From positions 170,211,341 to 170,275,340 of the forward strand of contig CM041293.1 in NCBI GenBank assembly GCA_023052935.1: a DNA stretch of 64,000 nt, written 5' to 3'. Positions 41,695-49,990 of this stretch are shown piece by piece. Origin of the DNA: Piezodorus guildinii. Taxonomy: Eukaryota; Arthropoda; Insecta; Hemiptera; Pentatomidae. The notes under the pieces are model-generated. The model saw nothing but the letters and a program-made list of their open reading frames with translations, ran no database searches and had not been told where the DNA came from. Positions within the stretch are counted from its first letter, which is position 1; the number at the start of each line of letters is the position of its first letter. The translations under genes were made by a program, and so were the position numbers.

Positions 41695-44324
41695 TCTTTT
41701 TGCGGGACTTGGTTATTTGGACTCAGGGGACCCTAAAACGTGTATTTCCGTTGAAAACTGGAATTCGAAAATTTTCACGATCGCAATACTTTCCTTACTA
41801 TATATAGTAAGTGAAAGTAAAAAATCCTAATAATTATATTGTCACATTATAGTGCTGAGTAGGGAAATATAAAGTGCAAAACGCTATATCACCGAACACT
41901 TTTTACACTCTGTGCAAATTTTTTATTTTAAACTCTATACAAAAAGTTATATTTGGTGATAGAGAGAAAAAGAATAACAAATTAAATTTTTTTTTTGTTG
42001 CAGTAGCTTCGAAGAGATTATTATTATTATTTTTTTTAGGGGATTTTTTTTAATGCTTAAAAAAGTATTAATTTTAAGCTCTATGCGTTTTTTAATTATT
42101 ATTTTCCATTTATATTATATTCACCTGCATATTTACATTATTTTTGTCTTTGTACAATGCAGATATACACACCTGTTTGACAAACCTTTTTTACTTTCAC
42201 TTACCTATATATGAAATAGTCTGAGTGTGTGTGGTAACTTTGAAATTTCATATTTAAGACATCTACACGTCCGAGATGTTACAGAAACTTTTTCATCAAA
42301 TCAGCTGACCGGAAGATCTACTTTATACCATGCATTTAGCACCTTCTTACGATTTTCTCAAAAACGGCTTTAACGATTTTGATTAAATTCGCTATATCGA
42401 TGTAAAATTTAATGGGCTTTAATATGATGTAGGTTTTATTCTGATTGAAATGGTCTGACAGGGCTTAAATGCCGATATTTTAAATTTTCTTCATCTAAAG
42501 GGATCTTACATTCTGTAGATTCTATTAAATAAAACTATATTATTTTGTTACCACTGATAAATAACAGCTAATTATGCAAGTTGAGCGAATTTGATGAACA
42601 ACTAAAGGAGAAAAGTGCAAAATATTTTTTTATGCAATTTTGTGTTTTTGAACAAAATAATAGTGATATAAATGTATAGTATATAGTTGGATGGTTAAAG
42701 TTTTTTGAAAAAATATTTTCTAATTTACGGAATTTTAAAGGTAATTGAGAGTGATGAAAAGCTGATAAAAATAACTGATTGTGTCAGATGAATATATATA
42801 CAGATTATTTAATAAATCACGTGTTTCTATTTAAATAAAAAATAAAAAATAATAACAAAATTATTAATAAAAAAAAAATTGTACAAACGTAGAAACAGAT
42901 CTAAACAATAAAATAAAAATAAAAAAACAAAAATTTATAACTAAATTTTTCAAAGATGATGAGATGATAGATAACCCAGAAATTAAAATTAATAAACAAC
43001 ATATCAACAACAATTACAAGAAATACCACAAACTAACATACATCCCAAAATTAACAGAAACAATAAAAAGTACTTTTAAAAAATATGATCACCCAAACAT
43101 ATCATTTGGTCTATACAATAGTAACAAATTAGAAAAATATTTAAGTAAAATGAAAGATAAAATAGAAAAAATGGATAAACCAAATGCAATATACAAAATA
43201 GACTGTAAAAATTGTGAAGGCATATATGGAGAACATCTTAAAAAATTAAAATCAAGAATATCCCAACATATATCCAATTGTAAAAATATAAAAAACACAA
43301 ACACAACAGCCTTATCATCCCATAGTATAACAAAACAACATAAATTTAACTTTGAAAACATAGTAATTTTAGACACATCCCAAAATAATAGAAATAGAAT
43401 ATTACTAGAGGCGATCCACATTACCAAAAATAATAGCAGGATAATAAATTTTAAAATAGATCCAAAAACCTAGAAAACCAAAAAAACACATTACACAGAC
43501 AATATAAATAAGGTAAAATTTAAAAATAAATATAACAATAGCCCAAGAACCATAATTATCACATATAATTAATAGGAATAAAAATAAATAAAAAGCACAA
43601 GGATTACATAGGAATACAGGAAAGGTACAAAGTTTAAAATTGGAAAATAATAGCAACAGTAAGCCAATGAACATGTGGACGAATAGCAGTAAGCTATGGA
43701 GTGAAGTAGTGAGTTATATGTGAGAAAATGTTTTTAAAAAATAAGGTAAATAATATTAGTGAGTTTTAAATTAATTATGACGAATTGGTGAAAATAATTT
43801 TTCATAGACAAATATTTAAATAATGTATTTTTATTCACTAATCAAAGTTTAAAAAAAATTGTTTCAGTCTTGAGAATGGGGAAACAACCCCGAAACGTTG
43901 ATAGATGTGAATGGTCATGAAATAAAATAAATAATTAACAAAAGGAAGTTAAGGTGTGCTTATTTAAGTCTTAAGATTTTTTTTTGTTAATTTCATATTT
44001 CTTTTACTTAATCATTAAAAAAAATTAACTTACCAATGATTTTTCCTCTTCTGAATTCTGACCAGAAGAAGAAGAAGAAGACGTTCCTAGATGGTGACGC
44101 GGTGTATTATTTACAACTCTGCATTCATTTCTGTGGGTAAAAAATTAAATATTTTTTCATATTGTAGCAAGCAAATGGAATCATATTTATCTGATTAATT
44201 TTGAAATAATCATTTGAAATAAAAAATTTCCATCTATTCACCTTCCTTTTGCAGAAACTGTTAGACCGAGCATTTGCATGAAAGATACCTCATCAGGTCT
44301 GCTGATACAGTCTGTACCATTCAT
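27142..44324 (-). CDS. Host gene 2: two-finger C2H2 zinc-finger protein (six coding exons)
   Basis: Exons in transcript order are 44324-44242, 44130-44034, 35685-35467, 34169-34079, 34001-33895 and 27216-27142 (TGA). All junctions are GT-AG and all phases match, giving 672 nt or 223 residues. The order is: N-terminus MNGTDCISRPDEVSF; Ser-rich and acidic linker (TSSSSSSGQNSEEEKS); basic NKRKIVSASRRLRK; zinc finger 1 CKVCEAKMCTKNNLDRHMETH; a linker; zinc finger 2 CHVCYETFVTGNKLSKHMDKH; Lys/Glu-rich tail ending SAKSSEEK. Both fingers fit CX2CX12HX3H. A nuclear DNA- or RNA-binding role is likely from the family, but targets are unknown. The introns are 12.8 kb (5' UTR), 111 bp, 8.3 kb, 1.3 kb, 77 bp and 6.7 kb, and the large ones are full of transposons. 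Confidence 0.85.
27314..27640 (-). mobile_element. Family H copy, part 1 (interrupted by RTE)
   Basis: The minus-strand copy carries ATAGTAAGAGAAAGTATTGAG, GAAATACACGTTTTAAGGTCC, AAGTCCTGCAAAAAGATCTG and TTTAATGGGCTTTTATATAATG. It stops at AAAGCATCTTT, where the RTE element begins, and resumes at 30880. Confidence 0.78.
27641..30879 (+). mobile_element. RTE-clade LINE, full length but broken, in a family H copy
   Basis: The element starts CCTCGTGCGGATCTCATTACC and ends in a (TTA/ATT)n tail. TAAAGCATCTTT is repeated at 27629-27640 and 30880-30891, a 12-bp target duplication. The length of 3.24 kb, a single ORF, a very short 3' UTR and a simple-repeat tail fit the RTE clade. There is no poly(A) tail and no ORF1. 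Base composition is clearly more GC-rich than the AT-rich host sequence. Confidence 0.87.
27953..30862 (+). pseudogene. RTE endonuclease-reverse transcriptase, disrupted
   Basis: The endonuclease part reads GTWNVRSLNTAGG, ALQEVRWPGEGS, LGDANAKVG (about 28371), NQIDHVLV and CGSDHELV. The RT part reads SDCNNYRGISLLP, YIDFKKAYDSID, GLKQGDSLSPVLFNIAL and GYADDLVLLGED (about 30080). The C-terminal part reads YGCETWPLTLKDEQRL and RRPKGRPKRRWEDC, ending in TAA at 30860. Stops or frameshifts occur at about 28252, 29030, 29375, 30020, 30410 and 30619, so the protein cannot be made. The EN type resembles the domain that database annotations often label 'craniofacial development protein 2-like'. Confidence 0.87.
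30880..31050 (-). mobile_element. Family H copy, part 2
   Basis: After the target duplication the family H sequence resumes: AAGCATCTTTAATTCTGT, AAAAACTGG, ACATTTTTATTTTATTTTTAACGTAAGAATAGTAATATG. It fades out before the 5' terminus. Confidence 0.65.
31150..31460 (-). pseudogene. LINE reverse transcriptase fragment of another clade
   Basis: On the minus strand from about 31458 the frame reads RLASEIKLSVDPAKRKAMLI, a stop, RPPHLLSYYP, then frameshifted TGVTIYPK and SLSFNSSCVSVTLFFKVTVIP. This pattern (N/D-P-x-K-T/R-K-x-M after the catalytic box) occurs downstream of the FADD box in CR1- or I-like LINEs. It has many stops and does not match the Jockey families here. Confidence 0.55.
31790..31965 (+). 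mobile_element. SINE body fragment
   Basis: TTGGCACTCGTTAAAGATCCC, TTTCCTAATCAAACCTAGATGGGCAAAATT and AGATTTTTTTATAGGAT match the tRNA-unrelated body of the SINE at 5055-5290. The tRNA-like head is not recognisable here. Confidence 0.5.
32013..32413. mobile_element. Foldback/MITE-like element enclosing a minisatellite
   Basis: Terminal inverted repeats of about 60-80 bp start ATTCTTT and contain TTTCTCTAATNATTATTTTT and ATTTATTATCAAGTT in both arms (32013-32095; complement of 32336-32413). Between them lie about six tandem units of around 45 bp (32100-32335), each roughly TTTTTATTCTTGATTACAAA plus ATTAAAACATATG. There is no ORF. The combination of long TIRs and an internal tandem array is typical of some foldback-type and MITE families. 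Confidence 0.72.
32414..32822 (-). pseudogene. Jockey family B LINE, 5'-truncated
   Basis: The minus-strand copy begins inside GLWGSTKPSN, runs through frames matching KVLNAPYF and RRLKIR.PRDLLV-like sequence, and ends in a 3' UTR (TTATTAGTTAATACATCAAGTAAATT on the plus strand) with a T-run tail at about 32418-32427. Frames are broken. It abuts the foldback element on its 3' side. Confidence 0.75.
33020..33870 (+). pseudogene. Jockey family B LINE, 5'-truncated, retains FADD-type box
   Basis: It starts near STYADDICVLSVNNDP (33027), then reads WCQNWIIKINSNKSQQ and TFTLRRKPMTSCP; frameshifted after about 33270 it carries WTYGVELWGSTKPSNS. The 3' UTR ends GTACAGTTGTAAATTTCAATAAATAT and an A run. 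It lies head to head with the minus-strand copy at 32414-32822. Each has its own 3' tail, so they are separate insertions. Confidence 0.82.
33895..34001 (-). CDS. Host gene 2, coding exon 5 (zinc finger 2)
   Basis: The acceptor ATATTTTCTAG precedes 107 nt encoding RPVEKIFS, the finger CHVCYETFVTGNKLSKHMDKH and RELYNK; the donor is AAG|GTATTGG. The intron separating it from exon 4 is only 77 bp. Confidence 0.88.
34079..34169 (-). CDS. Host gene 2, coding exon 4
   Basis: The acceptor ATCTGTTTTAG is followed by 91 nt encoding MEDLLKPMTNLKLHQ... and ending ...QRDTE plus one nucleotide; the donor is GAAG|GTAATT. The single left-over G joins the AC of the next exon to make Asp. Confidence 0.85.
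34330..35240. repeat. Unclassified dispersed repeat in the gene 2 intron
   Basis: The stretch holds ATCTTGAAACGTGAGGTCTC (shared with 19405) and two similar sub-blocks, GAGTTATTGAATTAAATC with AATCAATTGGCTAACATAAACGTC and AATCGGCTGATATCAACGTC, so it is internally repeated at about 280 bp spacing. It ends near TTTCTGAGAAAAGTCGCGGACGGC. No coding content was seen. Confidence 0.45.
35310..35362 (+). mobile_element. Tiny Jockey family B scrap
   Basis: ATCACCTTTACCCTTCGTCGCAAACTCTTGACATCCTGC matches the FTLRRKP coding block of family B (for example 33168-33205). The rest is absent. It lies in the intron close to zinc finger exon 3. Confidence 0.5.
35467..35685 (-). CDS. Host gene 2, coding exon 3 (zinc finger 1)
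   Basis: The acceptor TTTTTAAAGCAG precedes exactly 73 codons, phase 0 at both ends. It encodes NTTKDEKSDSGRGSTGQ..., the basic stretch NKRKIVSASRRLRK and finger 1 (C-X2-C-X12-H-X3-H). The donor is AAG|GTATTA. The open frame runs on into intron on both sides, which hides the exon from simple ORF calling. Confidence 0.88.
35775..35862 (+). repeat. Arthropod-type interspersed repeat, left part
   Basis: The repeat starts ACTAGCTGTTGCGCGCGA and TTTCGTCTGCGTCAATTTCAG. It is split by the mariner at 35863-36845 and resumes to 37178, where it ends CAAACAAACAAACTC and ATAATATTAGTATAGAT. These ends are familiar from very common arthropod interspersed repeats; the class is not settled here. Confidence 0.6.
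35863..36845 (-). pseudogene. mariner transposase, 5'-truncated and frameshifted
   Basis: On the minus strand the order is STIQKWFSRF (end of the HTH), MEDQHRAGRSSTLDVGD, IPHELSERN, VVSGDEKWILYINTSR (first catalytic Asp), FELLPQNQTIN, then frameshifted LFHQDNARLYVS (second Asp) and TPSDFHLFRSL (third Asp), and a C-terminus like NGGNYFVN. The conserved YSPD motif reads YFSGI. The outer end is GTGGGTTGTCCGGAAAGTTC (35868-35887). The 5' end and about 100 N-terminal residues are missing. Confidence 0.83.
36846..37178 (+). repeat. Arthropod-type interspersed repeat, right part
   Basis: The repeat continues after the mariner with GTGTTTAAGCGCTTGTCCATGTG, CCTATAGCCTTCCTCGATAAATGG, TTTGAACCAGTAGTTTCTGAGAT and the terminal ATAATATTAGTATAGAT. 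Confidence 0.55.
37238..38195. repeat. Cluster of about 305-bp repeats: one inverted, two direct
   Basis: Unit I (about 37238-37545) is the reverse complement of unit III (about 37870-38195); both share ATTTCCTCCATTTTTCATATG, TTTTTGCCAAAATGTTGGC and CCCT.TGTGTTTTTTGG. Unit II (about 37570-37870) is a more diverged direct copy of III, with GTGCCAAAATTTTGGCAAAAAG. Units begin TTTTTGACGCGCTCTA and end ATGCTAATATGCCTAGCC. A transcript across I-III could fold into a hairpin with arms of about 300 bp. The several 60-90 codon frames here are incidental. Confidence 0.75.
38196..38624. other. Spacer, nothing firmly recognised
   Basis: One 83-codon frame (38378-38629) has no recognisable motif. No RNA gene or known repeat was seen. 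Confidence 0.35.
38625..39462 (+). pseudogene. Jockey-like LINE family C, 5'-truncated
   Basis: It reads SLTIQHHLQEVQDWCKLWK, TRLNYDKCQHITFTLRRE, YLGLTFDRRMTWGP, QIWSYASQIFGAAKKTH, RITQAPWYVSN, then a frameshift near 39125 and RRRLKRSWMRDLL with the stop at 39292-39294. The 3' UTR is about 150 bp, with AATAAAG and an A tail at 39449-39459. The divergent end (SWMRDLL versus RWPRDLL) separates family C from A and B. Other copies lie at 52990 and 61440. Confidence 0.83.
39590..40790 (+). pseudogene. R2-like LINE, C-terminal zinc finger and endonuclease fragment
   Basis: It reads FEEWSQCKWQGEGVVHSKP, a frameshift near 39850, NYAPLRGIPGSRC, CRRCGRESETPAHVLGKC (a CX2CX8HX4C knuckle), RRHNRIKKEIAELLEKK and FVDILALSTTEKKALIVDPT with IRYETND. 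This resembles the R2/NeSL-type C-terminus: CCHC followed by a PD-(D/E)XK restriction-like endonuclease. RT and N-terminal zinc fingers are missing. The frame ends at 40522, with a 3' UTR of about 270 bp. It is not in rDNA, so it is a dispersed R2-like element or a dead retrocopy. Confidence 0.75.
40810..41818 (+). mobile_element. Family H non-coding transposon, best full-length copy
   Basis: The copy is 1.0 kb. The 5' end is TCTGGTGCGGGCAACACACG followed by ACTTTCACTTACCTCG. The AT-rich middle contains TTTTACATCGATATAGCGAG and GTGCAAAATGCATGG, then a perfect CA microsatellite. The 3' end is CTTACTATATATAGTAAG running into GTGAAAGT and A residues. The inverted repeats ACTTTCACTTAC/GTAAGTGAAAGT are offset: about 20 nt from the 5' end but at the extreme 3' end. 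There is no protein-coding capacity. Confidence 0.85.
41629..41692. repeat. (CA)n microsatellite inside family H
   Basis: About 30 CA units with one GA interruption, at the same internal position as shorter CA runs in the copies at 3626, 23725 and 63367. The microsatellite is therefore a feature of the element rather than of the locus. Confidence 0.92.
42192..42865 (-). mobile_element. Family H copy, truncated at the 5' side
   Basis: The minus-strand copy has ACTTTCACTTACCTATATATG at its 3' end, then AAATTTCATATTTAAGACATC, AACGATTTTGATTAAATTCGC and TTAATGGGCTTTAATATGATGTAGG. The 120-bp segment with ACGTGTATTTCC is deleted. The 5' end is lost near an A-rich stretch. Confidence 0.7.
42940..43960 (+). 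pseudogene. Penelope-like retroelement, GIY-YIG endonuclease fragment
   Basis: The frame 42964-43473 reads KKYHKLTYIPKLTETIKS, then KPNAIYKIDCKNCEGIYG, LKSRISQHISNCKN, ALSSHSITKQHKFNFEN and ILLEAIHITKN. This is the layout of the C-terminal GIY-YIG nuclease of Penelope-like elements (VYKI.C..C, R...H, GH.F, E). The YIG motif lacks its Ile (IYG). RT is absent. The downstream sequence to about 43960 contains GAGAATGGGGAAACAACCCC and GAAACGTTG, as often seen in Penelope terminal regions. Very AT-biased codons suggest age. Confidence 0.75.
44034..44130 (-). CDS. Host gene 2, coding exon 2
   Basis: The acceptor TTTTTTACCCACAG is followed by 97 nt completing an Arg codon and encoding NECRVVNNTPRHHLG, six Ser, then GQNSEEEKSL. 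The donor is TTG|GTAAGTTAA. The Ser run is encoded by a TCT repeat (GAAGAA... on the plus strand) that may vary in length. Confidence 0.8.
44242..44324 (-). CDS. Host gene 2, coding exon 1
   Basis: The exon begins within an acceptor-led segment (TTTTTTCAG, exon from 44352). After 28 nt of 5' UTR (AGTATAATCAATTTAATTAA...) comes the ATG in context AAGAAAATGAATGG. It encodes MNGTDCISRPDEVSF...TVSAKG plus two nucleotides and ends AG|GTGAAT. Confidence 0.78.
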
Positions 44325-44434
44325 TTTCTTTCTTAATTAAATTGATTATACTCTGAAAAAACAAGAAAACATTAATAGTTATCATATCATAATAATAAAA
44401 TTATTTCCATTTTGAATTTCAATAAAGGAGAACT

Positions 44435-44483
44435 TTAAATTTTTTTAAAAGTATTTTTATTAAAATTTACAACTGTATATGAG
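44435..44483 (-). mobile_element. Jockey family B 3' tail (detached by the Jockey A insertion)
   Basis: On the minus strand ACAGTTGTAAATTTTAATAAAAATAC matches the extreme 3' end of family B elements. The rest of this copy lies at 48973-49990, on the other side of the Jockey A insertion. Confidence 0.65.
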
Positions 44484-47400
44484 GATCAGCTGATGCGCTC
44501 GATGATAACAGTCATACGTTACATCGTCTCTCAGATTTTTGCTTTTTTCAGTAGGAATTCACTTGAATTCAGTCTGGAGAACATCACTAGGCCTCAGGAA
44601 TACTACGGCAGTGAATATTGGAGAAATTTCGGTAAGCAAAGTAATAATTTACTTTGTACAATCACGAAAAAGTGAAAGGAGGGTCACTGATCAGCTGATT
44701 GCCGGTAGCTCGGCAAGCTCGGGCTTGCTTTTCTTTAACTTATCTTTCTTTTATCTTTAATTCTTATCTCATTATTTATTTATTATTTATTATTTTCTTA
44801 ATCAATGATATATTTTCATCAAGTCATGTCCTCAAAGTCTGCAAGTAAAAGATCTAGATCTGCAGGTTCTAACTCGTCCCCAACAAAACAGAGACCCCGC
44901 CGTGAACAAAATTAAAAAAATGATTTCACCAGCGACCGCGTCAGCTACCTCATTAGGATCTGAACCACAGCCCAGCACATCATCGCAAGGAATAACTGAT
45001 GAATCCCCGTTTTTTACACCGAATCCATTTGAGATCCTCCAAAATGAAAAATAAACCATGGAATCTTCTCCTATACCCAGGGAACCACTACCTCCACCAA
45101 TATTTGTTAAAAATTTTAAACTGATGTGTGCGCATTTAAACAAAATAACTGATCCTAATAGTTATTATTGTATAAGTAGAACCAATGATACTAAAATATC
45201 TCCGACTACTTCTGAAACCTACAGAAATATTGTAAAATATCTGACTGAGACCAAAACTGACTTTCATAGTTATCAGCTGCGCCAGGAGAGAGCATTAAGG
45301 GTCGTAATCAGAAACCTACATTTCTCAACACCCGTAGAAACTATCAAAGAAGAACTGACAGAATTAGGATTCCAAGTGAGGCAAGTCACCAACGTTCTAA
45401 AAGATAAAAGTCCACTGCCTCTATTCTTCGTGGACTTGGAACCATCAGCAGTAGTCGAAAAAATCGATGACCTCAGTAGACTGTACTATACCCGTGTAAA
45501 AGTTGAAAAACCTAACACAAAGAAAGAAATAGTTCAGTGTCATAACTGTCAGGCATATGGTCATACCAAAAGTTATTGCCATCACATATAACGCTGTGTG
45601 AAATGCGGTGAACAGCATAAATCAGAAGAATGTACAAGATCAAGATCAACACCCGCTGTATGTGCCCTGTGCCTTAAGGACCACCCGGCTAACTACAAGG
45701 GATGTGAAATCTACAAGAAACTCAGAACCAGATACCAAACACCTCAGGTTCCGAATGAAGCAGCTATACCAATCAAAAGCAGAAGAGAATCATCTAAACT
45801 TGTAAATTATAACGTGTCATTTGCCCACTTGCTTGGAGGTGGAAACCAGAGTCATGAAGTCGAGGCACTGCCGGAACAACGTTTTCCTCAACATTCTCAA
45901 TCTATTGTACAACAATCTACCTCAAAGTTTATCTAATCTTCAAAAAACTCCTCAACATCAAATTTCTCATATCCCTCCACCATCAAACGTCACAGATCTT
46001 ACCAGTCTAATGACATCGTTCATCTCCGAAATCAAATCTCTTGTTATGCCGCTTATATCACTCCTTACAAATCTAGTATCAAATCTAATCCCTGCCTTGA
46101 AAAATCCTTAAATGACTTCACCTAACTCCTTATCCATTCTCCTTTGGAATGCGAATGGTGTTAAAAATCTTACTGACGAACTGACAGCGTTGTTGCAAGA
46201 CAAAACAATTGATATTGCACTTATAACTGAAACAAGACTAACGACTAAACAGTACTTCAAAATACCGCAATACGTGACATACCGTACTGACCACCCAGAC
46301 GGCAAGGCCCATGCCGGTTCTGCTATCATTGTCCACCAATCCCTCTCTCATCATTTACTCCCACTTCCCACCTATGATTTCCTACAAGCCACAGCCATAG
46401 TAATCAAGACTTTTTCCTTTCCGGTAACCCTCACATCTGCATATTGCCCTCCTAAACATTCCATTTCCAATTCCGAATTTGTATCCTTCCTGGATTCCTT
46501 AGGAAATCGTTTCATTCTGGGTGCAGACTTAAACGCCAAGCATCAGCAGTGAGGTTCCAGAACCACGAATTCTTGGGGACGAAATTTGCTGTCTGCACTC
46601 AACTCCCAAAATTTCAATATCCTGCCTCCTGACTCCTCTACCTAATGGCCAACCGATCCTAACCGCAGTCCTGACATCCTCGACTTCTTTATCCACAGCG
46701 GATTAGGCTCCCTCAACTTGTCTGTAACTCGCCTTGATGAACTATCCTCAGACCATAGTCCACTGATCCTAAAAGTATCTCGCACTCCAGTTCCAAAACC
46801 CATTCCACCATCATTTATCCGAGGCCCTGTCAACTGGAACCTTTTCCGCCAAATCCTGACCGATAATATTGACCTCAGAGTAACCCTCAAAACCCCAGAT
46901 GACCTAGATAATTCCGTCTAATCTTTTACCACCGCCATCCAACAAGCTGTCTGGACTGCCTCCTCTCCTAAACACTCCAATATAAATCCTCACCAAAATC
47001 ACTTTCCACAACATATTTTAGACCTCATCCATACCAAACGCTGAGCAAGATCATTATGGCAGCGCACCCGACACCCAACAGATCGCCGCTCCTATAACTT
47101 CTATTGTAGACAATTGAAGAGGGAGTTGGCGACCTTTCGTTCCCAGTCCTTTAATTTCTACCTCTTCTCTCTATCAGCTCGTGATAATTCCCTGTGGAAT
47201 GTAACGAAAAAGATCCTAAAATATCATCAGGTTTCCCATCCTCTCCGACGTTGTGATGACTCCTGAGCTGCGTCTGATGAAGATAAAGCCGAGGAATTCG
47301 CCACAGACCTCTCCAAAGTATTCACTCCTCATCCGGAATCCCACATCAATCACACGCAACAGTGCAAGACTTTCTTATGTCACCAATTCCACTTTCCCTA

Positions 47401-48972
47401 CCTCCTAAAACTATTAATCCCTCTGAGGTCAATATCTTCTCCAAAAGCTGACCCTCCGTAAATCTCCTGGACACGATCTCCTTACTCCCCAAATCCTCCG
47501 ACAACTTCCGCAGAAAGCTACTATATTCCTTACTTATATTTACAACTGCATCCTACGCACCACCTATTTCCCTCTGTTATGGAAACATTCCACTATCATT
47601 CTTTTCTAAAACCAGGCAAACCTTCCAACAAAACTTCATCCTACAGGCCTATTAGTCTACTCCCCATCCTCTCAAAAATCTTCGAAAGGCTTTTTCTTAA
47701 ACGTATCCTACCCATATTGGAATCTCAAAATCTTCCTTCCCATCAGTTTGGATTCCGTCCTCAGCATTCCACAGTTCAACGGGGCTCCGAGGTGTAGACC
47801 ATATTTCCTCAGATCTTGAATGCAAAGAGTATTGTTCTGGTGCGTTTCTGGACATTGCGCAAGCTTTTGACCGGGTATGGCACACTGATTACTCTCAAGC
47901 TGAAAACCCATTTACCCAGTCTCTATACTCATTCCGATCCTATCTCTCAACTAACCTTCCGAGTTCGCTGTGTGTAGATTTCACAATCCCGTTGAGTGCT
48001 AAGCAGCGTATACCGTCCTCTACATCCTTTACACTGCTGATTTCTAATCTGACCCTTTTCTGGCAACTTTTGCAGACGACACCGCCATCCTATCGTCCAG
48101 TTCCAATCTGAAACAGCATCCTTAAACTTGCAAGACACCTTTTCTTATCGAAGACTGGTGTAATGATTGGCGCAAAGGTGAAGAAGCCAAATGTAAACAC
48201 GTAACCTTCACTCTTCGACGAAATCCTGTCCGCCAGTTTACTTCAATCCATTACCAATTCCTCCTTCAGATACAGTCCGGTATCTTGGCTTACTGTTAGA
48301 CAAAAGATTGACTTGGAACCCACATACAAAACTTAAAAGACAAGAACTCAAGCCGACGATTCGGACAGTTATACCGACTACTCAAAGAAAATCTGAACTT
48401 ACAGTTGACAACAAATTATTAATCTACAGACAATACTGAAGCCCATCTGGACCTACGGACTTGAACTGTGGGGGACAGCTAAACGTTCTAACATCAAACG
48501 CATTCAATCCTTTCAATCCAAAGTCCTCCGTACAATAGTAAATGCTCCTTATTATGTCTCCAACTATACCTTGCACCACGACCTTAATGTTCCATTTATT
48601 TCAGACCTAATTCCATCCAAATTTTCCAAATTCCACCAGAACCTATTCATCATCCTAATCCTCTAGCTCAATCCCTATCCAGCTCCACTCATTCATAAAA
48701 CCCACCTAGAAGGTTGAAACGGCAGTGGCCCCACGACCTTTTGTAAATATATTGGAGTTCTAGCACTGGCTAGATTCTCCACTCATTTGATGTATGTATG
48801 AGTGTGTGTATGTTTGGTATAAGTGAATTCTTGACTTTATTGGATTAATTATTGTGTATATATTTTATTGTAATTTTATGCCGGTAAATATTGTATGAAT
48901 GTAGTATGTATGATATCTTTCAGCACTACTATTGATGTCCAAATGAGGACAGATTGTAATTTTAATCAATAA
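44484..48972 (+). pseudogene. Jockey family A LINE, full length but decayed
   Basis: The copy starts GATCAGCTGATGCGCTCG, like the intact copy, and ends with an AATAAAAAA tail near 48970. ACAACTGTATAT flanks it on both sides (about 44470-44481 and 48977-48989). ORF1 is broken by a frameshift near 44909 and stops at about 45052 and 45590 within the zinc-knuckle region. ORF2 begins at 46112, directly after the ORF1 TAA, and is stopped at 46552 where the Trp after QQ is TGA. Later frames carry SYRPISLLPILSK, HQFGFRPQHST and FADD-type GACGAC at about 48077. It is clearly the same family as 10065-14875 but older. Confidence 0.87.
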
Positions 48973-49990
48973 AAAACAACTGTATATAATACGTAAATGT
49001 GCTGGAAATGATAAAATAATGAAAAAAAAACATGAAGAGAAAATTTCCATTGGCATCCTCCACTAGGTATTTAAACTAGAAGGTCTCGAGGTCATCTTCT
49101 TTTCAGACGAATCGAGGATTATCAGGAATTGGAAGAGGAAGCGAGGATTGAAACTATGGGTTAGATTGGGAGTGGAGCTTGTCATGGAAGGATTGGTACC
49201 TGGATCGGGTTAAATCAGCAACATATGGGACGTTAAGGTCTTTATGGATGAGTCTATTTGTGACAAAGTAAGGAGCATTGAGGATATTTCGAAGGATTTT
49301 GGATTGTAAAGATTGAATACGGAAAAATTGATGGTTCAGTAGATCTCCAAAGCTCAACTCCGTAAGCCAGATAGGTCCTATGATTGTCATGTAAATGAGT
49401 CGTTTGTAGTTAAGTGAAAAGTTAGAACGTCTATCAAGTAAATGTTGAAGTAACCGAAATCGGCGAGCAGTTTCTTGTCTTTTCAGTCTTGTATGCGGAT
49501 TCCATGTAAGACGTTTGTCAAGCAGGAGACCTAAATAACGGATCTGTTCAACAGATACAAGAGGGCTATTATTAAAAGACACTGTAGGGCAAGGTGTCAT
49601 AGGTTTACGACGAAGGGTAAAGGTAATCTGATGGATTTATTGGAATTGATTTTAATTCTCCAAATCTGACACCATACCTCAAGGTCTCTGATATGGGATT
49701 GGAGAGTTTGAGAGTTAATACGTTAATAACTGATAGCACGCAAGTGTCATTGGCTTAGGTTGAAAGGAATGTGTTAGGATGGGGTGGGATGTCAGCTGTA
49801 TAGAATGTAAAGAGAATGGGTCCGAGAATACTGCCTTGAGGAACACCAGCAGCTGAGTAAAAGTGGACGAATAGGAGCACTTGTGATTTATTTTAAAGGT
49901 TCGATCTGAAGGTAGGACTGGAGGATAAGGAAGTATGTTGGAGGGAGGAATTTATCGGAGTTTAGTACAACAGTCCTGGGTGCCCAATAA
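48973..49990 (-). pseudogene. Jockey family B LINE, host of the Jockey A insertion
   Basis: The minus strand carries a RT piece (VPQGSILGPI-like at about 49845-49800), then MTPCPTVSFNNSPLVSV, RYLGLLLDKRLTW, RRFRLLQHLLDRRSN, APYFVTNRLIHKDLN; the end at about 49075 reads RPRDLLV. The 3' UTR runs to 48990 and is split by the Jockey A element. The 5' side is truncated near 49970. Confidence 0.8.

Noticed and set aside
41582..41830. 82-codon ORF with a Thr-His repeat
   Set aside because: It is a by-product of the CA microsatellite in non-coding family H; other copies do not keep the frame.
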